A stretch of DNA of 64,000 nt, taken from the NCBI GenBank assembly GCA_009930495.1, contig RZYB01000002.1:1-64000 (forward strand). The letters are read 5' to 3'. The notes under the pieces were generated by a model. That model did not search any database and was not told the DNA's origin. It worked only from the letters and a program-made list of their open reading frames with translations. This stretch comes from Deltaproteobacteria bacterium (GTDB lineage: Bacteria > Desulfobacterota > Desulfovibrionia > Desulfovibrionales > Desulfomicrobiaceae). Position numbers and translations under genes: made by a program. Position 1 is the stretch's first letter. Each line of letters begins with the position of its first letter. Of the stretch, positions 8,853-15,886 are shown piece by piece.

Positions 8853-10337
8853 ATGAAGACAACATTGCGCCTGCCCGATTACTTGGACTTGGAATGGTTT
8901 TTGAGACAGGACGGCGACATCCCGCCACGGGAAGTCGCCGAACGGGATCGGGCCATTGGCTTGCGGGTGCCTTCCCCCGAGGCCGTCAACCTTGGTTTGT
9001 GGTTGGCCGCGCGGCGCCAGACGGATTTAGGCCCCCTGCCCTCGAACCTGTTTCGTTCGGCTCGGACCGTGGCGGGGTGGGGGCTTGGCTTGGTGGGATT
9101 TTTGGCCGGGGTTTCCCTGGCCCAGGTTCTGCTGGCGTACTCCGGACAGGCCCCGATCAATGTGTCCGTGTTTCTGCTCGCGGCCGTGGCTCCGCAAACC
9201 CTGCTGTGTCTGGTGTCCTGTCTGTTTTTGCTTATCCGCCGCCCCGTTCCCGGTCCAGCGGGGTCGGTTTTTTTCCTGATTTGGCGTGGGTTGGCGCGTC
9301 ATGCCGCCCCTGGCGATGCCAGCGCGCGCCTGGAGGGTCTGATCCGGGGTTCCGGGCGCTATGGTCGGATGCTGCTTCTGGAAGGCCTGCGCTTGTCGCA
9401 TCTGGCCGGGGTCGCCTTCGCGGCTGGCGCGTTGCTCTGCCTCCTGGTGGCGGTCGTGGCCACGGACTTGGCTTTTGGCTGGCAATCAACCTTGCGGACG
9501 GGCGCCGCCGGCGTGCACGATCTGGTCATGATTTTGTCCTGGCCGTGGTCCATGGCGCCGGACTCCTGGAACCTGGCCCCTGGTTTGGAGCAGATCGAGG
9601 GCAGCCGTATCGTGCTCAAGGATGGGATCGCGGCCCTGGCCAATGCCGATTTGGTGGCATGGTGGCCCTTTTTGTCCATGTGTCTGCTGGTCTACGCGTT
9701 GTTCCCGCGCGTGGGACTGCTGCTGGTCGCGCATCTGGGTCTTTCACGGTTGGAGCGTCGTTTTATCCATCCCGATCAGGCCCGTATCGAGGACCGCATG
9801 CGCGCGCCGGTTCTCGGGCTGCGCGCGCCGGCTCAAGTCGGACCATCCGTGCCCCTGCCCCTGCGCGCCCATGAACAGGTTGAGCCGCCGGCTCCTTCCA
9901 GCCAGACAGGCGAGGTCGGGTGCGCTGTCCTGGTGCCCGAGGAATTGGCCGACCGTATTCCGAAACCGGATCTGGAACGCCTCGCGGAGCGCGTTTGCGG
10001 CTATCCGGAGACCAGGATCATGACCGTGGAACTCGACGCGGACGGGGCCCGGCTGGCGGCCCAAGCCTGCGCCGGCCTGACCTGGGTCGGCGGTTTTGAG
10101 CGCGTGGTGCTCCTGGTCGAGGCTTGGCAACCCCCGATTCGCGAATCCCTTCTGGCCGTGGCCGACCTGGGTCGGGACAATCCTTCCGGACGGAGTGTTT
10201 TCGTGGCCCTGACTGGCCGCCCCCGCGGCGGGGTCTGGCTGACCCCGCCCTCGGACACGGAGCGGCGGGTCTGGACCGAGGCCTTGGCCCGCTTGGCGCC
10301 AATCCGGATCACCGTGTTTCCCGTGGAGGCAGAATGA
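8853..10337 (+). CDS. DUF2868 membrane protein paired with a GTPase
   Basis: A 494-residue integral membrane protein. Four to five hydrophobic helices are visible (about residues 68-92, 104-128, 175-205, 265-290), with a soluble C-terminal part of about 190 residues. The size, topology and the gene pairing match DUF2868, an uncharacterised family nearly always encoded directly before a DUF3482-type GTPase. Its stop overlaps the next start in ATGA (10334-10337), so the two are translationally coupled and probably act together at the membrane. The function is unknown. The assignment rests on recognition of the family and context, not on a catalytic motif. Confidence 0.8.
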   Translation: MKTTLRLPDYLDLEWFLRQDGDIPPREVAERDRAIGLRVPSPEAVNLGLWLAARRQTDLGPLPSNLFRSARTVAGWGLGLVGFLAGVSLAQVLLAYSGQAPINVSVFLLAAVAPQTLLCLVSCLFLLIRRPVPGPAGSVFFLIWRGLARHAAPGDASARLEGLIRGSGRYGRMLLLEGLRLSHLAGVAFAAGALLCLLVAVVATDLAFGWQSTLRTGAAGVHDLVMILSWPWSMAPDSWNLAPGLEQIEGSRIVLKDGIAALANADLVAWWPFLSMCLLVYALFPRVGLLLVAHLGLSRLERRFIHPDQARIEDRMRAPVLGLRAPAQVGPSVPLPLRAHEQVEPPAPSSQTGEVGCAVLVPEELADRIPKPDLERLAERVCGYPETRIMTVELDADGARLAAQACAGLTWVGGFERVVLLVEAWQPPIRESLLAVADLGRDNPSGRSVFVALTGRPRGGVWLTPPSDTERRVWTEALARLAPIRITVFPVEAE

Positions 10338-11740
10338 ATCTCCCCGTGTTCGCCGTCATCGGTCATCCCAACGAAGGCAAATCCTCGGTGGTGGCCACGC
10401 TGGCCGAGAACGACAGTATCCGGATCAGTCCCACTCCGGGAGAAACCATGGTCAGCACCGCCTACCCGGTTCTGGTGGATGGTCAGCCCGTCATCACCTT
10501 CGTCGATACGCCTGGTTTCCAGAATCCGTTGCAAACCCTTGGGTGGATGCGCAAGTACGAGGGCCCCGACGAGGAGCTGCTGCCACGGTTTTTGAAGGAG
10601 TTCGAGAACGATCCGGGCCTGGCTCACGAGCGCGAGCTCCTGCGTCCCGTGGCCGAGGGCGCCGGCGTGATCTATGTGCTCGATGCCTCGCGCCCGGTTC
10701 GACGGGTGGATCTGGCCGAGATGGAGATTTTGCGCCGGACGGGACGGCCACGCATGGCTGTTCTGAACTGCAAGACCGGCGAGGAAGCTTTTTTGGAAGA
10801 ATGGAAAGTGGAGCTGCGCAAGCATTTCAACATCGTCCGGACGTTCAACGCGCTGCGGGCGACTTTCGCCGAGCGCGTCCGGCTTCTCGAAAGTCTGCGC
10901 GCCCTGGAGCAGGACTGGGAAAAGTCCCTGGACAGGATCGTGGACGCCTTTACCCGCGACTGGTTCCGGCGCAACCGGGAGTGCGCCGCCCTGGTCTGTG
11001 ATTTTTTGGGGCGGGTGTTGGTTCTGTCCGAAAGCGCCACCCTGGGCGAGGGCGAAAACCGGGCAAGGCTGGAAAGCGCCCTGGCCGCAAAGCTCAAGGA
11101 GCGTCTCCGGTCCGAGGAATCCCGGCTGCATGGTCATGTTTGCGCCCTGTTTCGGCACGAGGCAACGCTTTTTGACCTGCCCGAGCACTCGGTGTTGCAT
11201 CAGGATTTGTTTGGCCGGACCACCTGGCGGGTCCTGGGGCTGAACCGGGCCCAGCTGGTCACGGCGGCCACGGCCGCTGGCGCGGCCACGGGCGTGGCCG
11301 TGGATCTGGCGACCCTGGGCACCAGCCTGGGCGTGTTCGCGGCCGTGGGCGGAGCCATCACGGGTTTGGCCGCCCTGTTCAAGGGGGAGAAACTGGCCCG
11401 GCACAAGATCATGGGCCTGGAACTGGGGCAGCGGACCGTGCGGGTCGGCCCGGTCGGCACGGTGCAGTGGATGTTCATTCTGCTGGACCGGTTTCTGCTC
11501 CATTACTGGTATGTGATCCGCTGGGCCCATGCCCTGCGGGACCACGGCGAACTGTCCACCGAGGTGCTGGCCGAGCGCGAAAAGCTAGAATTGAACATCC
11601 CGTGGGATCGCCCGACCCGCAAACTGTGCGCGGATTATTTTCAAGCCAGACAGGAAGGGGACGATGCGCGTCTGGTTGGCTTGGAACAGGAACTGCGGCG
11701 TTTTATCGAGGACGAGCTGAAGCGGCTTTCCTTTCTGTGA
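10334..11740 (+). CDS. GTPase with DUF3482 C-terminal region
   Basis: A 468-residue protein with an Era/TrmE-like G domain in the first 200 residues. The P-loop is GHPNEGKSS (10-18), the switch-I threonine region is TPGETMVS, and G3 is FVDTPGF (56-62). The G4 motif is unusual: LNCKTG stands where NKxD is expected. The C-terminal half is helical and contains a long Gly/Ala-rich hydrophobic stretch (about residues 312-352), as in proteins that insert into membranes. The combination is typical of the DUF3482 family that partners DUF2868. The chosen ATG overlaps the upstream stop codon and starts right at the G domain; a longer frame upstream overlaps the DUF2868 gene and is rejected. The biological role is unknown. 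Confidence 0.85.
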   Translation: MNLPVFAVIGHPNEGKSSVVATLAENDSIRISPTPGETMVSTAYPVLVDGQPVITFVDTPGFQNPLQTLGWMRKYEGPDEELLPRFLKEFENDPGLAHERELLRPVAEGAGVIYVLDASRPVRRVDLAEMEILRRTGRPRMAVLNCKTGEEAFLEEWKVELRKHFNIVRTFNALRATFAERVRLLESLRALEQDWEKSLDRIVDAFTRDWFRRNRECAALVCDFLGRVLVLSESATLGEGENRARLESALAAKLKERLRSEESRLHGHVCALFRHEATLFDLPEHSVLHQDLFGRTTWRVLGLNRAQLVTAATAAGAATGVAVDLATLGTSLGVFAAVGGAITGLAALFKGEKLARHKIMGLELGQRTVRVGPVGTVQWMFILLDRFLLHYWYVIRWAHALRDHGELSTEVLAEREKLELNIPWDRPTRKLCADYFQARQEGDDARLVGLEQELRRFIEDELKRLSFL

Positions 11741-11796
11741 GGCGCCCACCGGAAGGACATGCTTGTTTTGTCCGCTGGGCGCGCTCGCCGTGCTTG

Positions 11797-12063
11797 TCAG
11801 TCGTCGTCCTTCGTGGCCGCATCGGATGTTTTCCAGCTGATTTCAACTTCCAGCTTGGTTTTGCGTTCGCCGCCCTTGTTTTTTTGCTCGACGCTGTACT
11901 CGACGTCCACGTCCTTGGGCACGGTCACGGCCAGCGGGCCGTCGGCTGTTTCGAGGATGAATTCCCGCCGGGACAGCCCATCGGCGATTTCCTTGAGCAA
12001 GACTCCGGCCATGTAGGCCAGACGGGTCTCCTCGATATCCACCAGTTTGTTTTTTTCGGACAT
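11797..12063 (-). CDS. amphi-Trp domain small acidic protein
   Basis: An 88-residue soluble acidic protein. After a start with MSEKNKLVDIEETR it has a helix-strand pattern (LLKEIADGLSRREFIL, GPLAVTVPKDVDVEYSVE, KLEVEISW) that matches the short amphi-Trp family, including the terminal IxW. The family is of unknown function. A strong ribosome site (GGAGG, 5 bases before ATG) defines the start. It is convergent with the GTPase gene, 56 bases apart, and follows the PilZ gene on the same strand after 250 bases. Confidence 0.7.
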   Translation of the reverse strand: MSEKNKLVDIEETRLAYMAGVLLKEIADGLSRREFILETADGPLAVTVPKDVDVEYSVEQKNKGGERKTKLEVEISWKTSDAATKDDD

Positions 12064-12314
12064 GGAAACCTCCGTGTTATGGGTTCTTGGGGCGGTATTT
12101 CCGGGACCGGCTGATCGCGACACACTCCCGGACGTGAGTACGCCAATCGTTACGCCGCTTGCGCGGGGTTGACAAATCTGGGCTGGATTCCGGGTGGCGT
12201 GTCCGCGGGCCGTCCTCGGAGGCGCGGCTTGAGCCCCGGAGAGGGGCTTGGAACGGAGGGCTGGCGATGTGGCCCGGATTACTCCGGGCCGTGGCCCGAT
12301 AGCATGTCGAGGTC

Positions 12315-12659
12315 TTAGTCGTCCTGGGGCGGGACCAGGCAGTTGAGACCCACGCCGTATTCCGCCTGGGACGAAATGGGCAGATTCTTTTTCCAGATGA
12401 CCTTGGCGAAATAGCGGGCCGTGACGGCGCCGGTTTCGTCCTCGGGAGAGTGGGATGAGTCCGGTGGCGTTTCCAGGACCTCGATTTGGAGCTCTTCACC
12501 GAGTTTTGGCGGTGGGTAGTTGAGTTCCAGGTACATGCCCGTGGCGTTGTGGTTGATCATGCGACCTGGACGGTATTCGTCGTCGTTTCCAGAACAATAT
12601 CTGATGATGGCCCGATGCGGGATGCGCGGGGTACGTCGTTTTTCAAAGCCGTTGGCCAT
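12315..12659 (-). CDS. PilZ-like domain protein (probable c-di-GMP receptor)
   Basis: A 114-residue stand-alone PilZ-type protein. The arginine motif KRRTPRIPHRA lies at residues 7-17 and the second motif region INHNATGMYLEL at 35-46; here the usual D/NxSxxG is NxNATG, so the serine is replaced. The rest is a beta-barrel pattern ending in YGVGLNCL. PilZ domains bind cyclic di-GMP and control motility or exopolysaccharide; with the altered second motif, binding should be tested. GGAGGA sits immediately upstream of the ATG. A candidate sigma-54 promoter and an AT-rich inverted repeat lie upstream. Confidence 0.72.
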   Translation of the reverse strand: MANGFEKRRTPRIPHRAIIRYCSGNDDEYRPGRMINHNATGMYLELNYPPPKLGEELQIEVLETPPDSSHSPEDETGAVTARYFAKVIWKKNLPISSQAEYGVGLNCLVPPQDD

Positions 12660-12710
12660 TTCTCCTCCAATGCTGGCTGTTGGGAAGATTGTTTTTGGGA
12701 ATGGTCATAA

Positions 12711-12726
12711 TGAAATAGACGTGCCA
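12711..12726 (-). promoter_or_regulatory. Candidate sigma-54 promoter of the PilZ gene
   Basis: On the minus strand TGGCACG-TCTA-TTTCA matches the -24/-12 consensus TGGCACG-N4-TTGCW at the correct spacing, except that the G of the -12 GC pair is T. It would start transcription about 40 bases before the PilZ ATG. Confidence 0.35.
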
Positions 12727-12732
12727 AATAAT

Positions 12733-12764
12733 AAAAAATAAATAAAACTAAGTATTTATTTTTT
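12733..12764. repeat. AT-only 12-bp perfect inverted repeat
   Basis: AAAAAATAAATA and its exact complement flank an 8-base spacer. It lies just upstream of the candidate sigma-54 promoter, where an IHF-type bend or an operator would be expected. It stands out sharply in GC-rich DNA. Confidence 0.7.
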
Positions 12765-12905
12765 AATTGATACCTCTTGAAAATTGGTTTTGGGCCCGAA
12801 TGTCCTGTTTTTTCGGAGAAAGCAGGGGAGAGGGGATGAATACAAGGAGGTATTCCGGTTTGCCCGGACTTTTCGGTGAGCTGATTGAATTGGTCCGTAA
12901 ATGGC

Positions 12906-12931
12906 AAACCCCGCCAAAAGAGGCGGGGTTT
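12906..12931 (-). terminator. Rho-independent terminator after cytochrome c3
   Basis: A perfect 10-base stem (AAACCCCGCC with GGCGGGGTTT, 6-base loop) lies 58 bases past the cytochrome stop codon, with the T residues partly inside the stem. A second small hairpin (ATCCGCTT with AAGCGGAT, 12941-12958) precedes it. Confidence 0.75.
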
Positions 12932-12989
12932 GGAAGCCTGATCCGCTTCAAAGCGGATGACGCCGGGAAATCCTGTCGCGGGCAACGGT

Positions 12990-13388
12990 CTATTTGACGT
13001 GGCAGCTGTTACAGGCCAGGGGCGCGTCGCCCTGTCCGCTTTTTTTCAGGGCGCGGTGACAGCCCACGCAACTCTTGGTGGTGTCGGTGCCGGTGTGGAA
13101 GGCGGTGTACACGGAATTGGTCTCGCCCCTGGTCGCGATGTTGTCGTGGCAGCCTTCGGTGGTACAGCTTTCGATGGCAAGGCTGCTGGCCACGGTGTGG
13201 TGGCAATCGGCACAGGCGATATGCATGTGCGACGCGTGATTGAAGGTGACATCAGCCTTTTTGGGCGTGTATCCCTCGAATTTCGAGGCACTCATGACCA
13301 CGCTTTCGGGGATTTCGAAATTTTCAGCCATGGCCGCTCCAGCCGTCAGCATCAAGGCCACCAGGACAAGCATTCCGATTCGTCTCAT
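12990..13388 (-). CDS. Periplasmic tetraheme cytochrome c3
   Basis: A 132-residue class III c-type cytochrome that shuttles electrons from periplasmic hydrogenases and formate dehydrogenases to membrane complexes in sulfate reducers. A cleavable signal peptide (MRRIGMLVLVALMLTAGAAMA) is followed by a mature chain of about 111 residues with four haem sites: CADCH, CTTEGCH (four residues between the cysteines), CVGCH and CNSCH at the extreme C-terminus. Extra histidines (FNHASHMHIACADCHH, YTAFH) are available for bis-histidine ligation. The ATG at 13388 has AAGGAGG 5 bases upstream; the open frame extends further but without a signal sequence. It is a monocistronic gene ending at a strong terminator. 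The type I versus type II subclass is not resolved. Confidence 0.93.
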   Translation of the reverse strand: MRRIGMLVLVALMLTAGAAMAENFEIPESVVMSASKFEGYTPKKADVTFNHASHMHIACADCHHTVASSLAIESCTTEGCHDNIATRGETNSVYTAFHTGTDTTKSCVGCHRALKKSGQGDAPLACNSCHVK

Positions 13389-13689
13389 TTTTTCCTCCTT
13401 GAAATGTCTCCATGTTTCGTTTTCCGTGTTCGTGCCCGGGTTCGGGCGGAGCCGGAAAACGCACCCCTTCCCGTCAAGGGGCAAGTGCTACCTTGTCCCG
13501 ACCGGAAGAGCAAGTCTCCAATGCCTGGGCAAGGCCTTCTTTTTTGGGCTAATAGTTTGAAAAAAAAGTTTAATTCTTTTTTCACAAGGTACCTTGCTTG
13601 ACAAGGCGACGGGCCCCCGGCAAGCCCCGTTCCAAAGCGACCCGAACCGCCATGGGACGCTTCGGGCATCACGAACAGCAGGAGGATTC
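13389..13689. other. Divergent promoter region between cytochrome c3 and fdhD
   Basis: About 300 bases shared by two divergent genes. It holds an A/T-rich tract (13556-13583) and directly after it the perfect palindrome CAAGGTACCTTG (13585-13596), followed by TTGACAAGG. The palindrome is a candidate operator. I could not assign -10/-35 boxes with confidence. Confidence 0.5.
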
Positions 13690-14484
13690 ATGGCTGATCA
13701 GCATCCCCTGGAGCCACTCATCCAGGTCGAAATCGTCAAGGTCACGCCTGAAGGGCGGCGCGTCGAGTCCGACGTGGTCGCCACGGAAGTTCCGGTGACC
13801 ATCATGGACGGCGCGGTGGAAATCGCGACCCTGATGTGCACGCCGGAAAATTTGGACGATCTGGCGCGGGGTTTCTTGTATACTTCGGGGTTGCTGGCCC
13901 GCCCCGAGGATTTTTTGGATTGTGAAATCGACCCTGGGCAGTGGGTGGCGCGGGTTCGCCTCGCGCGGAGCGTGGACCCGAGTCAGCTGGCCAGTCGGGC
14001 TTTCACCACGGGCTGTGGCAAGGGCGTGCTTTTTGGAAGCCCCCTGGAGCTGGCCGGGCATGAGCCGCTGCCCTCGGGGTTTACCGTGGCCGCGCCACGC
14101 ATCCAGGATTTGGCCAACTGGTTTCGTCGTTATTCGGATTTGCATCACGCCACGGGAGGGGTACACACCGTGGCCTTGAGCCTGGATGGAGCCGAGCCGG
14201 GCCTGATTCGGGACGATGTCGGCCGCCACAACGGCATGGACAAAGTCGTGGGGCGGGCGCTGCGCGACGCTTTGGATTTGACCGCGACCATCCTGATTAC
14301 CTCGGGACGGATTTCCTCGGAAATCGTGCACAAGGCGCGTCGGGCCGGAATTCCGGTTTTGGTGTCCCTGGGCGCGCCCACGCATCAGGCCGTGTTGCAG
14401 GCCCGGGAGCTTAACGTGACCCTGGTCGGCTTTGCCCGTCAGGCTCGTTTTTCCATTTTTTCCGCGCCCGAGCGGATCAGGTGA
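13690..14484 (+). CDS. fdhD: Formate dehydrogenase accessory sulfurtransferase FdhD
   Basis: A 264-residue FdhD. This cytoplasmic protein carries sulfur from the cysteine desulfurase IscS to the molybdenum/tungsten bis-MGD cofactor before it enters formate dehydrogenase. Hallmarks seen: ARGFLYTSGLL, the catalytic TTGCGKG (Cys109), GGVHTVAL, RDDVGRHNGMDKVVG and LITSGRISSEIVHKA. Where E. coli has CGVC, only the first cysteine is kept; a single cysteine suffices for the essential residue. GGAGG six bases upstream fixes the ATG at 13690. No formate dehydrogenase structural genes are in the window. Its stop lies 11 bases before the rhodanese lipoprotein start, so the two form an operon. Confidence 0.95.
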   Translation: MADQHPLEPLIQVEIVKVTPEGRRVESDVVATEVPVTIMDGAVEIATLMCTPENLDDLARGFLYTSGLLARPEDFLDCEIDPGQWVARVRLARSVDPSQLASRAFTTGCGKGVLFGSPLELAGHEPLPSGFTVAAPRIQDLANWFRRYSDLHHATGGVHTVALSLDGAEPGLIRDDVGRHNGMDKVVGRALRDALDLTATILITSGRISSEIVHKARRAGIPVLVSLGAPTHQAVLQARELNVTLVGFARQARFSIFSAPERIR

Positions 14485-14495
14485 GGTTGGAAACC

Positions 14496-14915
14496 ATGTC
14501 TCGGAAGGAAGTTCTGGTGTTTTTGGCGCGTCTTTTCGTGGTTGCAGTGCTGTTTTTGCCCGCGTGCTCGCGGCGCGATCCCAACGTTCTGGAGCCGACC
14601 GCCGCTCTGGAGTTGATCGCGTCGCGGCGGGGACACCCGGATTTTGTCCTCGTTGACGTGCGCACCCTGGGTGAGTTTCGCGCCGGGCATATCGAGGGCG
14701 CGCGTTTGATCGACTTCCACGGGGCGGACTTTTTGCAAAAAATGGCCGAGCTGGACCGCGAGTCCACGGTTTTTCTGTATTGCCGTAGTGGTAATCGCAG
14801 CGCCAAGGCCAGGAGGGAGCTTCGTGAGATGGGCTTTGTCACGACGTATGACCTGGCCGGTGGCGTTATCGCCTGGAGCGAGACTGGGTTGCCCTTGGTT
14901 CGGGCGGCGCCGTGA
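14496..14915 (+). CDS. Rhodanese-domain lipoprotein
   Basis: A 139-residue protein with an N-terminal lipoprotein signal (hydrophobic LVFLARLFVVAVLFLPAC, lipobox LPAC) and a single rhodanese domain. The active-site loop is CRSGNRS, with the preceding VDVRTLGEFRAGHIEGA and following MGFVTTYDLAGGVIAW all typical. It should therefore be an envelope-anchored sulfurtransferase or persulfide carrier. It follows fdhD closely and is closed by a hairpin. A GTG at 14481 overlapping the fdhD stop is possible, but ATG 14496 has a GAGG upstream and gives a normal lipoprotein signal. The substrate is unknown; adjacency to fdhD may only reflect shared sulfur chemistry, since FdhD works in the cytoplasm. Confidence 0.85.
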   Translation: MSRKEVLVFLARLFVVAVLFLPACSRRDPNVLEPTAALELIASRRGHPDFVLVDVRTLGEFRAGHIEGARLIDFHGADFLQKMAELDRESTVFLYCRSGNRSAKARRELREMGFVTTYDLAGGVIAWSETGLPLVRAAP

Positions 14916-14938
14916 CACGGTTGGCCGGTGACCCATCG

Positions 14939-14976
14939 ATGCCGCCTTTCGTCGGGATGACGATTGGCGGCATTTT
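14939..14976 (+). terminator. Hairpin terminator of the fdhD-rhodanese unit
   Basis: ATGCCGCC pairs with GGCGGCAT, with an inner stem TCGTC/GACGA, followed by TTT. It begins 24 bases after the rhodanese stop. Confidence 0.5.
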
Positions 14977-15319
14977 GTATCCGGGACGCATTCCGCGTGC
15001 GCGGTAGCGCGGTCGAGGCGCCCCACCGCTGGCCCAAAGCCCGAAACGGGCATGCTTGGCGCCGATGTCGTTGTCCCGGGGACAGCTCCGTCCGGCCATG
15101 ATCACGCTGGACATGCCCCATCGCCGATGACTATGGCATCGAATCTGCTTATGTTTGACCTCAAGTCCCGTGAATGCACGCGGTGTCGTTGCCCCCTGTG
15201 TCAATTTGTTCCATTGGTCACGAATGATGATGTATCAAATTGGGTCATTATGGGCTGTGTGTCCGGGGCTGGGATTCATGTCAACCGGACGGTTCGCCGT
15301 TCCTTACCGCAAGTTGGGT
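14977..15319. other. Leader region of the hdr-flx operon
   Basis: This 343-base region must contain the promoter of the operon that starts at 15320. The last 130 bases are less GC-rich than the rest, but no consensus sigma-70, sigma-54 or Rex operator was recognised. A cysteine-rich frame starting at 15151 has no ribosome site and is not considered a gene. Confidence 0.45.
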
Positions 15320-15886
15320 ATGCCTATGCAAATCTTTGATCTTGCTACTGCCGACCTTGATTTCATCGCCGAGGTCGAAGCCCGCAGCCATCAGAACGTC
15401 AAAAACTGCTACCAGTGCGGCAACTGTACGGCCGGATGTCCGTACAATTTCGCCTACGATTATTCGGTCAGCCAGATCATGCGCTTGATCCAGACCGGAC
15501 AGAAGGAAGCAGTGCTCAAGAGTCGTTCCCTGTGGCTGTGTGGGTCCTGTCAATCCTGTACCACGCGGTGTCCGAACAACATCGACGTGGCCACCATCAT
15601 GGATGTATGCCGGCACATGGCGCGGGAACAGGGCTACGCCACGGAGCGCAACGTCAAGTTGTTTTCCGACGCGTTCCTGCATTCCGTCGAGAAGCATGGC
15701 CGGGCTTACGAATTGGGGCTCATGACCGAGTACATGACCCGTTCGGGTCGGGTTTTTACCGATGTCGACCTGGCGCCGACGGTGCTCATGCGCGGCAAGC
15801 TGCCGTTCAAGCCGCATCCCATCCAGGGGCGGGAACAAGTGACACGCATTTTCGAGCGGTTCCGTAAAGGAGGCATCAATGAATAA
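15320..15886 (+). CDS. hdrC: Heterodisulfide reductase subunit C (HdrC)
   Basis: A 188-residue iron-sulfur protein, the electron-relay subunit of the soluble Hdr complex. It has two ferredoxin-type CX2CX2CX3C motifs (CYQCGNCTAGC near residue 31 and CGSCQSCTTRC near residue 74), each for one [4Fe-4S] cluster. First gene of the seven-gene hdrCBA-flxDCBA cluster; it overlaps hdrB by 8 bases. Two ATG codons (15320 and 15326) are possible starts, neither with a strong ribosome site; the open frame upstream is not conserved-looking. In sulfate reducers this complex is not a methanogen CoM-CoB reductase; a small protein disulfide such as DsrC has been proposed as substrate. Confidence 0.92.
   Translation: MPMQIFDLATADLDFIAEVEARSHQNVKNCYQCGNCTAGCPYNFAYDYSVSQIMRLIQTGQKEAVLKSRSLWLCGSCQSCTTRCPNNIDVATIMDVCRHMAREQGYATERNVKLFSDAFLHSVEKHGRAYELGLMTEYMTRSGRVFTDVDLAPTVLMRGKLPFKPHPIQGREQVTRIFERFRKGGINE

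Larger units (their letters stand above)
12660..12989. other. Regulatory region between cytochrome c3 and the PilZ gene
   Basis: This 330-base stretch contains, reading in the direction of the minus-strand genes, two hairpins after the cytochrome gene (12941-12958 and 12906-12931), a strongly AT-rich segment with a perfect 12-base inverted repeat (12733-12764), and a -24/-12-like element (12711-12726). Short open frames here cross the hairpins and look spurious. Confidence 0.6.

Noticed and set aside
12767-12997. 76-residue frame between cytochrome c3 and PilZ
   Set aside because: It runs through two hairpins including the cytochrome terminator and lacks a ribosome site at its first start codon.
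15151-15339. Small cysteine-rich frame (ECTRCRCPLCQF) upstream of hdrC
   Set aside because: No ribosome site, overlaps the hdrC start, and the rest of the frame has no recognisable pattern.
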